Assembly: GCF_019237635.1 (NCBI RefSeq)
Contig: NZ_JAFAGS010000176.1
Coordinates: 1 to 64,000, forward strand
Reading direction: 5' to 3'
Source: Pluralibacter sp.
GTDB lineage: Bacteria > Pseudomonadota > Gammaproteobacteria > Enterobacterales > Enterobacteriaceae
Length of the DNA: 64,000 bases
Shown here: positions 29,646-40,011 of the stretch, in pieces
How positions within the stretch are numbered: the first letter of the stretch is position 1
How the letters are laid out: each line of letters opens with the position of its first letter
Made by a program: the position numbers and the translations under genes
The notes under the pieces: model-generated
The model's database searches: none
Told to the model about the DNA's origin: nothing
What the model saw: only the letters and a program-made list of their open reading frames with translations

Positions 29646-30614
29646 ATGACAGTGGAGTCCGATATGATCGTCGATAAAGGAGCGCTGCGAACCGCTTCTG
29701 GCCCTGAATCTCAACGTCCGCAGTTACGCGCGGTGGATTTAAATTTATTAACGGTTTTCGATGCGGTAATGCAGGAGCAGAACATTACTCGTGCCGCACA
29801 GATTTTAGGGATGTCGCAACCTGCGGTGAGTAATGCGGTGTCGCGTTTAAAAGTGATGTTCAATGATGAACTCTTCGTGCGCTATGGCCGGGGAATACAG
29901 CCGACAGCGCGCGCCTATCAGCTGTTTGGCTCCGTTCGCCAGGCGCTGCAGTTGGTACAAAATGAATTACCGGGAGCCGGTTTCGAGCCTTTTAGCAGCG
30001 AACGTATATTTAACCTTTGCGTCTGCAGCCCATTAGATAATCGTTTAACATCAATGATTATTAACAAAGTAAGCGAGATGGCGCCGAATATTCATTTAGT
30101 ATTTAAATCTTCGCTTAATCAAAATACCGAACATCAGCTACGTTATCAGGAGCTCGAATTTGTTATCGGTTATGAGGAGTTTCGTCGTCCTGAGTTTGCC
30201 TGTGTGCCATTATTTCATGACGAAATGGTGCTGGTGGCGAGTGCGAATCACCCGCGTATTATTGGGCCGATGAAAGAAAACGATATTTATCATGAAGAAC
30301 ATGCGGTAGTTTCTCTCGATCGTTATGCTTCATTCAGCCTGCCCTGGTATGATACGGCGGAAAAACAGGCCCGCATTGCCTATCAGGGCATGGCGTTAAT
30401 TAGTGTTCTGAATGTGGTTTCGCAAACGCATCTGGTCGCGGTGACGCCGCGTTGGCTGGCGGAAGAATTTACCGAGAAGCTCGACCTGCAAATTCTGCCT
30501 TTGCCAATGAAGGTGAACAGCCGCACCTGTTTCCTGTCCTGGCACGAAGCTGCTGGCCGGGATAAAGGACACCAGTGGATGGAAGAGCTGCTGGTATCCG
30601 TCTGCCGCCACTAG
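29646..30614 (+). CDS. leuO: LysR-type global regulator LeuO
   Basis: LysR-family antagonist of H-NS silencing that controls stress, CRISPR and secretion loci in enterics. It has 322 aa from the ATG at 29646, which has AAGGGAG 6 bp upstream; an ATG 14 codons earlier lacks such a site. The N-terminal winged HTH is strongly conserved ([20 protein letters not shown], then [17 protein letters not shown]), followed by the periplasmic-binding-like effector domain (about 110-322). The N-terminal tail of about 25 residues differs from E. coli, the known variable part. Confidence 0.95.
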   Translation: MTVESDMIVDKGALRTASGPESQRPQLRAVDLNLLTVFDAVMQEQNITRAAQILGMSQPAVSNAVSRLKVMFNDELFVRYGRGIQPTARAYQLFGSVRQALQLVQNELPGAGFEPFSSERIFNLCVCSPLDNRLTSMIINKVSEMAPNIHLVFKSSLNQNTEHQLRYQELEFVIGYEEFRRPEFACVPLFHDEMVLVASANHPRIIGPMKENDIYHEEHAVVSLDRYASFSLPWYDTAEKQARIAYQGMALISVLNVVSQTHLVAVTPRWLAEEFTEKLDLQILPLPMKVNSRTCFLSWHEAAGRDKGHQWMEELLVSVCRH

Positions 30615-30621
30615 CGGCATA

Positions 30622-30656
30622 AAAATAAACCGGAGGGTAAAACCTTCGGTTTATTT
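30622..30656 (+). terminator. leuO terminator
   Basis: Extended inverted repeat AAAATAAACCG ... CGGTTTATTTT around GAGG/CCTT, 8 bp after the leuO stop, ending in a T-rich stretch. Confidence 0.8.
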
Positions 30657-30999
30657 TGTCATAACTTTATTATCTGGAATTTTATTCTGTTATTGCCGTG
30701 AGCGCCATTCTGGTGAGGGGCGAAAAATGGATGATTTCCTGCCAGCTACGGTATCTCCCGAATTTTTTCTATTCTCTTTCCTTATTACTGAAGTAATTCA
30801 CCATTTTCCTGCGCTATCGTTTTCTTTTCTGCTGTTCACCCCTGAGCAATGCGCAGTTGCGCCGATTGCCTGCCCGATAACGAGCGGTTATGTTAAGTAA
30901 ATGCTGCGATTTACAAATCAGCAGGACGACGTTGCGTCCTGCTGTATGACTGCGCGGAAATGAATTCTGCCGTCATTAACTAAAGCCTGGAGGCAAACC
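30657..30999. promoter_or_regulatory. ilvIH upstream region
   Basis: A 343-bp gap before ilvI with no gene. The E. coli equivalent carries several Lrp sites and the ilvIH promoter; the region here is A+T-rich with T-runs consistent with Lrp binding, but individual sites could not be fixed by eye. A ribosome site (TGGAGG) precedes the ilvI ATG at 31000. Confidence 0.45.
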
Positions 31000-32724
31000 A
31001 TGGAGATGTTGTCTGGCGCCGAGATGGTCGTCCGATCGCTTATCGATCAGGGCGTGAAGCAGGTATTCGGCTACCCCGGAGGCGCAGTCCTCGATATCTA
31101 TGATGCGCTGCACACCGTGGGCGGAATCGATCACGTGCTGGTAAGGCATGAGCAAGCTGCGGTTCATATGGCTGACGGCCTGGCGCGCGCGACCGGCGAG
31201 GTCGGCGTGGTGCTGGTGACGTCTGGTCCGGGGGCGACGAACGCGATCACCGGGATTGCGACGGCCTATATGGACTCTATCCCGCTGGTGATCCTCTCCG
31301 GGCAGGTGGCAACATCGCTGATCGGTTATGACGCGTTCCAGGAGTGCGACATGGTCGGCATTTCTCGCCCGGTGGTCAAACACAGCTTCCTGGTTAAGCA
31401 GACGGAAGATATTCCCGGGGTGCTGAAAAAAGCCTTCTGGCTGGCGGCAAGCGGCCGTCCCGGGCCGGTGGTGGTGGATCTACCGAAGGACATTCTCAAC
31501 CCGGCGAACAAGCTGCCGTATGTTTGGCCTGAGACGGTCAGCATGCGTTCCTATAACCCGACGACCCTGGGCCATAAAGGTCAAATTAAGCGGGCGCTGC
31601 AAACGCTGATAGCGGCGAAAAAACCGGTGGTATACGTTGGCGGCGGGGCGATTAACGCCCGTTGCGAGGCTCAACTGCGCACACTGGTTGAAAAACTCAA
31701 TATTCCGGTAGTCTCATCGTTGATGGGGTTGGGCGCCTTTCCGGCGACACACCGCCAGGCGCTTGGCATGCTGGGTATGCATGGCACCTATGAAGCCAAT
31801 ATGACGATGCATAACTCAGACGTGATTTTTGCCGTAGGGGTTCGCTTCGACGATCGTACGACCAATAATCTGGCGAAATATTGCCCGCAAGCGACCGTTT
31901 TGCACATCGACATCGACCCCACGTCGATCTCGAAAACCGTGGCGGCGGACGTGCCTATCGTCGGCGATGCCCTTCTGGTGCTTGAGCAAATGTTAGAGCT
32001 GCTGGAGCAGGAAACCACGACGCAGCCGCTGGACGATATCCGAGACTGGTGGCAGCGGATTGATCAATGGCGCGCGCGTCAGTGCCTGAAGTACGACACG
32101 CAGAGTGAGAAGATCAAACCGCAGGCGGTCATCGAAACGATTTGTCGGCTGACCGATGGCGATGCGTACGTGACGTCTGACGTCGGGCAGCATCAGATGT
32201 TCGCCGCGCTCTATTACGCCTTTGATAAGCCGCGCCGTTGGATCAACTCCGGCGGTCTCGGCACCATGGGGTTCGGCCTGCCTGCCGCGCTGGGCGTTAA
32301 AATGGCGCTGCCGGACGCGACCGTTATTTGCGTCACTGGCGACGGCAGCATCCAGATGAATATTCAGGAGCTTTCCACCGCGCTGCAGTACGAGTTGCCG
32401 GTGCTGGTGCTGAACCTTAACAACCGCTATCTCGGGATGGTGAAGCAGTGGCAGGATATGATTTACTCCGGCCGCCATTCGCAATCCTACATGGCGTCGT
32501 TACCGGATTTTGTCCGCCTGGCGGAAGCGTATGGGCACGTCGGCATCCGCATCGACAAACCGGCTGACCTTGAGAGCAAACTGGCTGAGGCGCTTACGCA
32601 GGTGCGCAATAACCGACTGGTGTTCGTCGACGTGACGGTGGACGGCAGTGAACACGTCTATCCGATGCAGATTCGCGGCGGCGGTATGGATGAAATGTGG
32701 TTGAGCAAAACGGAGAGAACCTGA
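31000..32724 (+). CDS. ilvI: Acetolactate synthase III large subunit IlvI
   Basis: TPP-, FAD- and Mg-dependent catalytic subunit for acetolactate/acetohydroxybutyrate formation in valine, leucine and isoleucine synthesis. It has 574 aa, the family length. The catalytic Glu is in [12 protein letters not shown] (about 48); the TPP motif [18 protein letters not shown]...NN is at about 447-472. Followed by ilvH after 2 bp. It needs TPP, as it happens the cofactor imported and sensed by the thi locus of this window. Confidence 0.98.
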   Translation: MEMLSGAEMVVRSLIDQGVKQVFGYPGGAVLDIYDALHTVGGIDHVLVRHEQAAVHMADGLARATGEVGVVLVTSGPGATNAITGIATAYMDSIPLVILSGQVATSLIGYDAFQECDMVGISRPVVKHSFLVKQTEDIPGVLKKAFWLAASGRPGPVVVDLPKDILNPANKLPYVWPETVSMRSYNPTTLGHKGQIKRALQTLIAAKKPVVYVGGGAINARCEAQLRTLVEKLNIPVVSSLMGLGAFPATHRQALGMLGMHGTYEANMTMHNSDVIFAVGVRFDDRTTNNLAKYCPQATVLHIDIDPTSISKTVAADVPIVGDALLVLEQMLELLEQETTTQPLDDIRDWWQRIDQWRARQCLKYDTQSEKIKPQAVIETICRLTDGDAYVTSDVGQHQMFAALYYAFDKPRRWINSGGLGTMGFGLPAALGVKMALPDATVICVTGDGSIQMNIQELSTALQYELPVLVLNLNNRYLGMVKQWQDMIYSGRHSQSYMASLPDFVRLAEAYGHVGIRIDKPADLESKLAEALTQVRNNRLVFVDVTVDGSEHVYPMQIRGGGMDEMWLSKTERT

Positions 32725-32726
32725 TT

Positions 32727-33218
32727 ATGCGCCGGATATTATCTGTCTTACTGGAGAACGAATCTGGGGCGTTATCGCGCGTGATCGGTCTCTTTTCCCA
32801 GCGTGGCTATAACATCGAGAGCCTGACCGTGGCGCCGACGGACGATCCGACGCTGTCGCGCATGACGATTCAGACGGTCGGTGACGAAAAGGTCATCGAG
32901 CAAATCGAAAAGCAGCTGCATAAGCTGGTCGACGTCCTGCGCGTCAGCGAACTGGGGCAGGGCGCGCACGTCGAGCGTGAGATCATGCTGGTGAAGGTGC
33001 AGGCGAGCGGCTACGGGCGGGAAGAGGTAAAGCGCAATACCGAGATTTTTCGCGGGCAAATCATTGATGTGACGCCTTCGATCTATACTGTTCAACTGGC
33101 GGGCACCAGCGATAAGCTTGATGCGTTTCTCGCCTCCCTGCGTGATGTCGCCAGAATCGTTGAGGTTGCGCGTTCCGGTATCGTGGGATTGTCGCGCGGC
33201 GACAAAATTATGCGCTAG
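32727..33218 (+). CDS. ilvH: Acetolactate synthase III regulatory subunit IlvH
   Basis: Small subunit that activates IlvI and gives valine feedback inhibition. It has 163 aa. An N-terminal ACT domain (about 4-78; [20 protein letters not shown]) with the conserved GALSRV loop is followed by the C-terminal IlvH domain (about 80-160). The ATG at 32727 lies 2 bases after the ilvI stop, so an upstream in-frame start inside ilvI was rejected. Confidence 0.98.
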   Translation: MRRILSVLLENESGALSRVIGLFSQRGYNIESLTVAPTDDPTLSRMTIQTVGDEKVIEQIEKQLHKLVDVLRVSELGQGAHVEREIMLVKVQASGYGREEVKRNTEIFRGQIIDVTPSIYTVQLAGTSDKLDAFLASLRDVARIVEVARSGIVGLSRGDKIMR

Positions 33219-33243
33219 CGTAAAAAAACGCCTCTGCAATCTT

Positions 33244-33273
33244 AGCCCGACCTCCTTTGTCGGGCTTTTTTTT
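33244..33273 (+). terminator. ilvIH terminator, overlapping a fruL-like sequence
   Basis: An 8-bp stem AGCCCGAC/GTCGGGCT with a 7-nt loop followed by T7, 25 bp after ilvH. In E. coli the corresponding hairpin lies inside the fruL leader ORF upstream of cra. A matching reading frame is visible here (NLSPTSFVGLFFAKSAVRA...) but has no ATG or GTG in the right place. Confidence 0.85.
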
Positions 33274-33399
33274 GCGAAATCAGCAGTAAGAGCGAACAAA
33301 AGCGGTTGCCGGAGTCAGTTTTCTGCGTTTAGATGTTATGAAACTTATTCCATAATTTAGCAGTGGTTATGGTTTGTACATTATTAGCAAGGGGCAATT

Positions 33400-34404
33400 G
33401 TGAAACTGGATGAAATCGCCAGACTTGCCGGTGTATCCCGCACCACGGCAAGTTATGTGATTAACGGCAAAGCCAAACAGTACCGCGTCAGCGACAAAAC
33501 GGTCGAGAAGGTGATGGCGGTTGTGCGTGAGCATAACTATCATCCCAACGCGGTAGCAGCCGGGCTGCGGGCAGGACGCACGCGTTCAATTGGTCTGGTC
33601 ATCCCCGATCTCGAAAACACCAGTTATACCCGTATCGCCAACTATCTTGAGCGCCAGGCGCGCCAGCGCGGCTATCAGCTGCTGATCGCCTGCTCTGAAG
33701 ATCAGCCGGATAACGAAATGCGCTGTATTGAGCACCTGCTGCAGCGTCAGGTTGATGCGATTATCGTCTCCACCTCGCTACCGCCTGAGCATCCGTTCTA
33801 CCAGCGCTGGGCCAATGGTTCGTTCCCTATCGTGGCGCTCGATCGCGCGCTCGATCGTGAGCATTTCACCAGCGTCGTTGGCGCCGACCAGGAGGATGCC
33901 GAGGCGCTGGCCGCAGAGTTGCGTACTTTCCCGGCCCAAACCGTGCTTTACCTCGGGGCGCTGCCTGAACTGTCCGTGAGCTTCCTGCGCGAGCAAGGGT
34001 TCCGTAGCGCGTGGAAGGACGATCCCCGCGAGGTCAACTTCCTCTACGCCAATAGCTATGAACGAGAAGCGGCGGCGCAGCTTTTTGATAAATGGCTGGA
34101 AACGCATCCGATGCCGCAGGCGCTGTTTACCACCTCGTTTGCGCTGCTGCAGGGGGTGATGGACGTGACTCTGCGTCGTGAAGGGAAGCTGCCCTCGGAT
34201 CTGGCGATCGCCACGTTTGGCGATCACGAACTGCTTGATTTTCTGCAGTGCCCGGTGCTCGCGGTCGCGCAGCGCCATCGCGACGTGGCGGAGCGCGTGC
34301 TGGAGATTGTGCTGGCAAGCCTTGATGAGCCGCGCAAGCCGAAACCTGGCTTGAGCCGTATTCGCCGCAATCTTTATCGTCGGGGAAGCTTAAGCCGTCG
34401 CTGA
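33400..34404 (+). CDS. cra: Catabolite repressor/activator Cra (FruR)
   Basis: LacI/GalR-family regulator that switches carbon flow between glycolysis and gluconeogenesis and is released by fructose phosphates. It has 334 aa. GTG start at 33400. The N-terminal HTH ([20 protein letters not shown]) and hinge ([18 protein letters not shown]) are followed by the effector domain. Sequence is close to identical to E. coli over most of its length. Ends with its own terminator. Confidence 0.98.
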   Translation: MKLDEIARLAGVSRTTASYVINGKAKQYRVSDKTVEKVMAVVREHNYHPNAVAAGLRAGRTRSIGLVIPDLENTSYTRIANYLERQARQRGYQLLIACSEDQPDNEMRCIEHLLQRQVDAIIVSTSLPPEHPFYQRWANGSFPIVALDRALDREHFTSVVGADQEDAEALAAELRTFPAQTVLYLGALPELSVSFLREQGFRSAWKDDPREVNFLYANSYEREAAAQLFDKWLETHPMPQALFTTSFALLQGVMDVTLRREGKLPSDLAIATFGDHELLDFLQCPVLAVAQRHRDVAERVLEIVLASLDEPRKPKPGLSRIRRNLYRRGSLSRR

Positions 34405-34413
34405 TAAAAATCT

Positions 34414-34440
34414 GAAGGCAGCCCGGCGCTGCCTTCATTT
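34414..34440 (+). terminator. cra terminator
   Basis: Nine-bp stem GAAGGCAGC/GCTGCCTTC with a 5-nt loop and following ATTTATTT, 9 bp after the cra stop. Confidence 0.8.
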
Positions 34441-34910
34441 ATTTCCCTTTTACTCATATATTCAGATAATTCTTTAAAATTATTAGGGCTTCATTAAAAA
34501 CGGCATTTAATAAGCACTAAAAACCGTTGTAGGGTTAATAACAGGTAAAGTAAAGTTTCTTTTGTATTATTTTGTTACATATTTAACGGGCATTTGCCGA
34601 ATTTACAAACACTTCATCCCTGACCGAAGGTTTGCCCCGCGTAATCCCCTGCCAGCGCCTGCTGAAACACTTTCATCAAGGGCTATTAACATGCGCCAGA
34701 ATGTCCTAAAATGCCGCGCACGTCGCAAACTGACACTTTATATTTTCATTCGGTGAGATTGAGTTGTTGAAAACCGTTACGGACCTGTTGGTATTTTTTC
34801 TTACAAGTATTCATAACGTTAATTTGCCTCTTTCGCTGGACAGAATTTAAACAGAGCGAATATCTGCCGTCATTATTGGGTTTTTGGACTCCGTTGGCGT
34901 TAGTGCTGGC
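34441..34910. other. Gene-free region between cra and the dcw promoter
   Basis: About 470 bp, A+T-rich in its first half, with no reading frame that resembles a gene. Nothing recognisable before the mraZ promoter. Confidence 0.6.
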
Positions 34911-34983
34911 TTGACAAGCTTTTCCTCCGCTCCGTAAACTCCTTAAGGTGGGAATTTGTGGATTAAAGTGGTGAAAAGGGGTG
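34911..34983 (+). promoter_or_regulatory. Pmra promoter with MraZ operator repeats
   Basis: -35 TTGACA (34911-34916), 18-bp spacer, -10 TAAACT (34935-34940), as in E. coli Pmra, which drives much of the dcw cluster. Downstream, TGGG/TGG elements repeat with a 10-bp period (starting 34949, 34959, 34969, 34979), the direct-repeat operator bound by the MraZ ring. Confidence 0.9.
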
Positions 34984-34991
34984 AGGCTGGC

Positions 34992-35450
34992 ATGTTCCGT
35001 GGGGCAACGTTAGTCAATCTCGACAGCAAAGGGCGCTTAGCGGTGCCCACCCGATATCGGGATTTGCTGAACGAGAACGCTTCCGGTCAATTGGTTTGTA
35101 CCATTGACATCCATCACCCGTGCCTGCTGCTTTATCCGCTGCCCGAATGGGAAATCATCGAGCAAAAATTGTCGCGGCTGTCGAGCATGAACCCGGCTGA
35201 GCGGCGCGTTCAGCGTCTGCTGTTAGGGCATGCCAGTGAGTGTCAGATGGATAACGCCGGTCGTTTGCTGATTGCGCCGGTTTTACGGCAACATGCCGGA
35301 CTGACAAAAGAAGTGATGCTGGTTGGGCAGTTCAACAAGTTTGAACTGTGGGATGAAACGACCTGGTATCAACGGGTCAAGGAAGATATCGACGCAGAGC
35401 AATCCGATTCCGCAGTATTGTCGGAACGGTTGCAGGACTTGTCTTTATAA
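34992..35450 (+). CDS. mraZ: Transcriptional regulator MraZ
   Basis: DNA-binding AbrB/SpoVT-type protein that forms a ring and represses its own dcw promoter. It has 152 aa with two SpoVT-AbrB repeats (about 5-52 and 81-124; [14 protein letters not shown] and [14 protein letters not shown]). The start at 34992 (MFRGATL) was chosen because it matches the family N-terminus; an upstream in-frame start at 34956 falls inside the operator. First gene of the dcw cluster. Confidence 0.97.
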   Translation: MFRGATLVNLDSKGRLAVPTRYRDLLNENASGQLVCTIDIHHPCLLLYPLPEWEIIEQKLSRLSSMNPAERRVQRLLLGHASECQMDNAGRLLIAPVLRQHAGLTKEVMLVGQFNKFELWDETTWYQRVKEDIDAEQSDSAVLSERLQDLSL

Positions 35451-35451
35451 G

Positions 35452-36393
35452 ATGATGGAAAATTTTAAACACACGACGGTACTTCTGGATGAGGCCGTTA
35501 ACGGCCTGAATATTCGTCCGGATGGTATCTACATTGATGGCACTTTCGGTCGCGGTGGCCACTCGCGTCTGATTCTTTCGCAGCTTGGCGCGGAAGGACG
35601 ACTGCTGGCTATCGATCGCGACCCAGAGGCGATTGCGGTGGCGAATACCATCGACGATCCCCGCTTTTCCATCGTACATGGACCTTTCTCCGCGCTGGCT
35701 GATTATGCCGCCGAGCGCAGTCTTACCGGCAAGATCGACGGCATTCTCCTCGATCTTGGCGTCTCTTCACCACAGCTTGACGATGCTGAACGCGGTTTCT
35801 CTTTTATGCGCGACGGTCCACTGGACATGCGCATGGACCCGACCCGCGGCCAGTCTGCCGCCGAGTGGCTGCAAACGGCGGATGAAGCCGATATCGCCTG
35901 GGTCATCAAAACCTTTGGCGAAGAACGCTTTGGCAAACGTATTGCGCGCGCCATCGTTGAGCGTAACCGCGTTGAGCCGATGACCCGTACCAAAGAGCTG
36001 GCCGAGGTCATCGCCGCGGCGACGCCGGTGAAGGATAAACACAAACATCCCGCGACCCGTACCTTCCAGGCGGTGCGCATCTGGGTGAACAGTGAACTGG
36101 AGGAGATAGAGCAGGCGCTAAAAAGCTCGCTCGACGTGCTTGCCCCGGGTGGGCGGCTCTCCATTATCAGTTTCCATTCGCTGGAAGACCGCATTGTGAA
36201 GCGCTTTATGCGTGAGCAAAGCCGCGGTCCGCAGGTTCCGGCAGGGTTACCGATGACGGAAGAGCAACTCAGGAAACTGGGGGGCCGTCAACTGCGAGCA
36301 CTAGGCAAGTTGATGCCGGGCGAAGAAGAGGTGGCAGAGAATCCACGCGCTCGTAGTTCAGTTCTGCGTATTGCAGAGAGGACGAACGCATGA
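35452..36393 (+). CDS. rsmH: 16S rRNA m4C1402 methyltransferase RsmH
   Basis: SAM-dependent N4-methylation of C1402 at the ribosomal P site. It has 313 aa. The start is the first ATG of ATGATGGAA, one base after the mraZ stop, matching the family's MMENxKHTTVLL. The SAM-binding motif [10 protein letters not shown] (about 28-37) and later [19 protein letters not shown] and [15 protein letters not shown] are typical. Overlaps ftsL by 4 bp. Confidence 0.98.
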   Translation: MMENFKHTTVLLDEAVNGLNIRPDGIYIDGTFGRGGHSRLILSQLGAEGRLLAIDRDPEAIAVANTIDDPRFSIVHGPFSALADYAAERSLTGKIDGILLDLGVSSPQLDDAERGFSFMRDGPLDMRMDPTRGQSAAEWLQTADEADIAWVIKTFGEERFGKRIARAIVERNRVEPMTRTKELAEVIAAATPVKDKHKHPATRTFQAVRIWVNSELEEIEQALKSSLDVLAPGGRLSIISFHSLEDRIVKRFMREQSRGPQVPAGLPMTEEQLRKLGGRQLRALGKLMPGEEEVAENPRARSSVLRIAERTNA

Positions 36394-36755
36394 TCAGCAG
36401 AGTGTCAGAGGCCTTAAGCAAGGTAAAAGGATCGATTGGAAGCAACGAGCGCCATGCTTTGCCTGGCGTCATCGGTGACGATCTTTTGCGGTTTGGGAAG
36501 CTGCCACTCTGCTTGTTCATTTGCATCATTCTGACGGCAGTCACTGTCGTGACGACGGCGCACCATACCCGTCTGTTAACGGCGCAGCGTGAACAACTGG
36601 TTCTGGAACGCGATGCGCTCGATATCGAGTGGCGCAACCTGATTCTGGAAGAAAACGCGCTCGGCGATCACAGCCGGGTAGAACGGATCGCGACAGAGAA
36701 ATTGCAGATGCAGCATGTCGATCCTTCACAGGAAAATATTGTTGTACAGAAATAA
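36390..36755 (+). CDS. ftsL: Cell division protein FtsL
   Basis: Bitopic divisome protein that with FtsB and FtsQ links to FtsWI activation. It has 121 aa as in E. coli. Basic cytoplasmic tail, one transmembrane helix (about 35-57, rich in Leu/Ile/Val/Thr) and a periplasmic coiled coil (about 60-100) with heptad leucines. Overlaps rsmH by 4 bp; ftsI starts 15 bp later. Confidence 0.97.
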   Translation: MISRVSEALSKVKGSIGSNERHALPGVIGDDLLRFGKLPLCLFICIILTAVTVVTTAHHTRLLTAQREQLVLERDALDIEWRNLILEENALGDHSRVERIATEKLQMQHVDPSQENIVVQK

Positions 36756-36770
36756 GGATTAGCGCGACGC

Positions 36771-38537
36771 ATGAAAGCAGTGGCAAAGACGCAGAAACCA
36801 AAACGCCAGGAAGAACAAGCCAACTTCATCAGTTGGCGTTTTGCGTTGCTTTGCGGCTGCATTTTGCTGGCGTTGACGTTTTTGCTGGGTCGCGTGGCCT
36901 GGCTACAGATCATCAGTCCTGACATGCTGGTGCGTCAGGGTGACATGCGTTCCCTGCGCGTGCAGGAGGTGTCCACCTCGCGCGGGATGATAACCGACCG
37001 TTCTGGCCGACCGCTGGCGGTGAGCGTGCCGGTGAAAGCGATTTGGGCTGACCCTAAAGAGCTGCATGACGCAGGCGGCATTAGCCTCGACAACCGCTGG
37101 AAGGCGCTGTCCGACGCCCTGAATATGCCGCTGGATCAGCTGGCTTCCCGCATTAACGCTAACCCGAAAGGGCGCTTTATCTATCTGGCCCGTCAGGTCA
37201 ACCCTGACATGGCCGACTACATCAAAAAGCTCAAGCTGCCGGGGATCTATCTGCGCGAAGAGTCCCGCCGCTACTACCCTTCCGGTGAAGTAACCGCTCA
37301 CCTCATTGGCTTTACTAACGTCGACAGCCAGGGGATTGAAGGGGTCGAGAAGAGTTTTGATAAGTGGCTGACCGGGCAGCCGGGCGAGCGTATCGTGCGT
37401 AAAGACCGTTACGGTCGCGTCATTGAAGATATCTCCTCCACCGACAGCCAGGCGGCGCATAACCTGGCGCTGAGCATTGACGAACGCTTGCAGGCGCTGG
37501 TTTACCGTGAGCTGAACAACGCCGTGGCGTTTAACAAAGCGGAATCCGGCAGCGCGGTGCTGGTCGATGTCAGCACCGGCGAAGTGCTGGCGATGGCCAA
37601 CAGCCCCTCCTACAACCCGAACAACTTCAGCGGCACCGCAAAAGATGCGATGCGTAACCGCGCCATCACCGACGTTTTCGAGCCGGGTTCAACGGTAAAA
37701 CCGATGGTGGTGATGACCGCGCTGCAGCGTGGGATTGTGAACGAAAATACCGTACTGAACACCATTCCTTATCAGATTAACGGTCACGAAATCAAAGACG
37801 TGGCGCGTTACAGCGAATTGTCCCTGACCGGGGTACTACAGAAGTCGAGTAACGTTGGTGTCTCCAAGCTGGCGTTAGCGATGCCCTCCTCAGCGTTAGT
37901 AGATACTTACTCACGTTTTGGACTGGGAAAGGCGACCAATTTGGGGTTGGTCGGAGAACGCAGTGGCTTATTTCCTCAAAAACAACGGTGGTCTGACATA
38001 GAGAGGGCCACCTTCTCTTTCGGCTATGGGCTAATGGTAACCCCGTTACAGTTAGCGCGAGTCTATGCAACGATCGGCAGCTATGGCGTCTACCGCCCGC
38101 TGTCGATCACCAAAGTTGATCCCCCCGTTCCGGGCGAGCGTATCTTCCCTGAGTCTATCGTACGTACCGTCATGCATATGATGGAGAGCGTGGCGCTGCC
38201 GGGCGGCGGCGGCGTGAAGGCAGCGATTAAAGGCTACCGTATCGCCATCAAAACCGGTACGGCGAAAAAAGTGGGGCCGGATGGCCGCTACATCAACAAA
38301 TATATTGCTTACACCGCGGGTGTCGCGCCAGCCAGCCAGCCGCGCTTTGCGCTGGTGGTGGTGATTAACGACCCGCAGGCGGGTAAATACTACGGCGGCG
38401 CCGTTTCCGCGCCAGTGTTTGGTGCCATCATGGGCGGCGTTCTGCGCACCATGAACATCGAGCCGGATGCGCTGGCGACGGGCGAAAAAAGTGAATATGT
38501 AATTAATCAAGGCGAGGGAACCGGTGGCAGATCGTAA
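36771..38537 (+). CDS. ftsI: Peptidoglycan transpeptidase FtsI (PBP3)
   Basis: Division-specific class B penicillin-binding protein that crosslinks septal peptidoglycan with FtsW. It has 588 aa. N-terminal membrane anchor (about 20-40), pedestal domain, and transpeptidase motifs STVK (about 307), SSN (about 359) and KTGT (about 494). Codons at 37836-38055 are unlike the rest of the gene (CTA, AGG, ATA, CGA, GGA, GGG). The last 14 bp overlap murE. E. coli PBP3 is matured by Prc near the C-terminus; the equivalent segment is present. Confidence 0.98.
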   Translation: MKAVAKTQKPKRQEEQANFISWRFALLCGCILLALTFLLGRVAWLQIISPDMLVRQGDMRSLRVQEVSTSRGMITDRSGRPLAVSVPVKAIWADPKELHDAGGISLDNRWKALSDALNMPLDQLASRINANPKGRFIYLARQVNPDMADYIKKLKLPGIYLREESRRYYPSGEVTAHLIGFTNVDSQGIEGVEKSFDKWLTGQPGERIVRKDRYGRVIEDISSTDSQAAHNLALSIDERLQALVYRELNNAVAFNKAESGSAVLVDVSTGEVLAMANSPSYNPNNFSGTAKDAMRNRAITDVFEPGSTVKPMVVMTALQRGIVNENTVLNTIPYQINGHEIKDVARYSELSLTGVLQKSSNVGVSKLALAMPSSALVDTYSRFGLGKATNLGLVGERSGLFPQKQRWSDIERATFSFGYGLMVTPLQLARVYATIGSYGVYRPLSITKVDPPVPGERIFPESIVRTVMHMMESVALPGGGGVKAAIKGYRIAIKTGTAKKVGPDGRYINKYIAYTAGVAPASQPRFALVVVINDPQAGKYYGGAVSAPVFGAIMGGVLRTMNIEPDALATGEKSEYVINQGEGTGGRS

Positions 38538-40011
38538 TTTGCGCGACCTTCTTGCTCCGTGGGTGCCGAATGCACCCGAGCGGGCGCTGCGAGAGATGAC
38601 ACTCGATAGCCGCGTGGCGGCATCGGGCGATCTCTTTGTGGCTGTGTCAGGTCATCAGGCGGACGGGCGTCGATATATCCCGCAGGCGATAGCGCAAGGT
38701 GTTGCTGCCATTATTGCTGAGGCAAAAGACGAAGCGACCGATGGCGAAATCCGTGAAATGCACGGCGTACCGGTTATCTATCTCAGCCAGTTGAATGAGC
38801 GCCTGTCGGCGCTGGCCGGTCGTTTCTATCACCAGCCTTCCGGGCGTCTGCGCCTGGTCGGGGTGACCGGGACGAATGGCAAAACCACCACAACCCAACT
38901 GCTGGCGCAATGGGCGCAGTTGCTGGGCGAAACCAGCGCCGTGATGGGTACTGTCGGCAACGGTCTGCTGGATAAAGTTATCCCGACGGAAAATACGACC
39001 GGCTCGGCCGTCGACGTGCAGCACGTGCTGTCGGGACTTGCAGGGCAGGGGGCGACGTTGGCCGCCATGGAAGTTTCTTCCCATGGCCTGGTGCAGCATC
39101 GCGTCGCGGCGCTGCAGTTTGCCGCTTCTGTTTTCACCAACTTAAGCCGTGACCACCTCGATTACCACGGCGATATGGAACACTACGAAGCGGCGAAATG
39201 GCTGCTTTATTCCACCCACCACTGCGGCCAGGCGATTATTAACGCCGATGACGAAGTGGGACGCCGCTGGCTGGCGAAACTGCCGGATGCGGTTGCCGTA
39301 TCCATGGAAGACCATATCAATCCGAACTGCCACGGCCGCTGGCTGAAGGCGACCTCGGTGAGCTACCACGACCACGGGGCGACTATCCAGTTTGCCTCCA
39401 GTTGGGGCAATGGCGAAATCGACAGCCGCCTGATGGGCGCGTTTAACGTCAGCAACCTACTGCTGGCGCTGGCGACGCTGCTGGCGCTGGGCTACCCGCT
39501 TGCCAGCCTCCTGAGCACCGCCGCGCGTTTGCAGCCGGTGTGCGGCCGTATGGAAGTGTTCACCGCGCCGGGGAAACCGACGGTAGTGGTTGACTACGCT
39601 CATACGCCGGATGCGCTGGAAAAGGCCCTGCAGGCCGCGCGTCTGCACTGTGCGGGCAAGCTGTGGTGCGTCTTTGGCTGCGGCGGCGATCGCGACAAAG
39701 GCAAACGTCCGCTGATGGGGGCTATTGCCGAAGAGTTCGCCGATGTGGTGGTGGTGACGGACGACAATCCGCGTACCGAAGAGCCGCGCGCGATTATTAA
39801 CGATATCCTGGCCGGTATGCTGGACGCCGGACGGGTGAAAGTGATGGAAGGGCGCGCTGAAGCGGTGACCAACGCCATCATGCAGGCAAAAGAAAACGAC
39901 GTGGTGCTGGTGGCCGGTAAAGGTCATGAGGACTACCAGATTGTCGGCAACCGCCGCCTTGATTATTCCGACCGCGTCACTGCAGCCCGCCTGCTGGGAG
40001 TGGTGGCATGA
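38524..40011 (+). CDS. murE: UDP-MurNAc-tripeptide synthetase MurE
   Basis: Adds meso-diaminopimelate to UDP-MurNAc-L-Ala-D-Glu. It has 495 aa. GTG start overlapping ftsI. The ATP-binding [12 protein letters not shown] (about 114-125), the carbamylated-Lys region ([11 protein letters not shown]...), [14 protein letters not shown] and the Dap-recognition motif DNPRTEEP (about 413-420, DNPR typical of Gram-negative MurE) are present. Overlaps murF by 4 bp. Confidence 0.98.
   Translation: MADRNLRDLLAPWVPNAPERALREMTLDSRVAASGDLFVAVSGHQADGRRYIPQAIAQGVAAIIAEAKDEATDGEIREMHGVPVIYLSQLNERLSALAGRFYHQPSGRLRLVGVTGTNGKTTTTQLLAQWAQLLGETSAVMGTVGNGLLDKVIPTENTTGSAVDVQHVLSGLAGQGATLAAMEVSSHGLVQHRVAALQFAASVFTNLSRDHLDYHGDMEHYEAAKWLLYSTHHCGQAIINADDEVGRRWLAKLPDAVAVSMEDHINPNCHGRWLKATSVSYHDHGATIQFASSWGNGEIDSRLMGAFNVSNLLLALATLLALGYPLASLLSTAARLQPVCGRMEVFTAPGKPTVVVDYAHTPDALEKALQAARLHCAGKLWCVFGCGGDRDKGKRPLMGAIAEEFADVVVVTDDNPRTEEPRAIINDILAGMLDAGRVKVMEGRAEAVTNAIMQAKENDVVLVAGKGHEDYQIVGNRRLDYSDRVTAARLLGVVA

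Noticed and set aside
29453-29647. 64-codon minus-strand frame in the leu-leuO gap
   Set aside because: Lies in A+T-rich regulatory DNA and has no coding features.
34562-34756. 64-codon frame between cra and mraZ
   Set aside because: No ribosome site, low-complexity translation, and no corresponding gene in related genomes that I know of.
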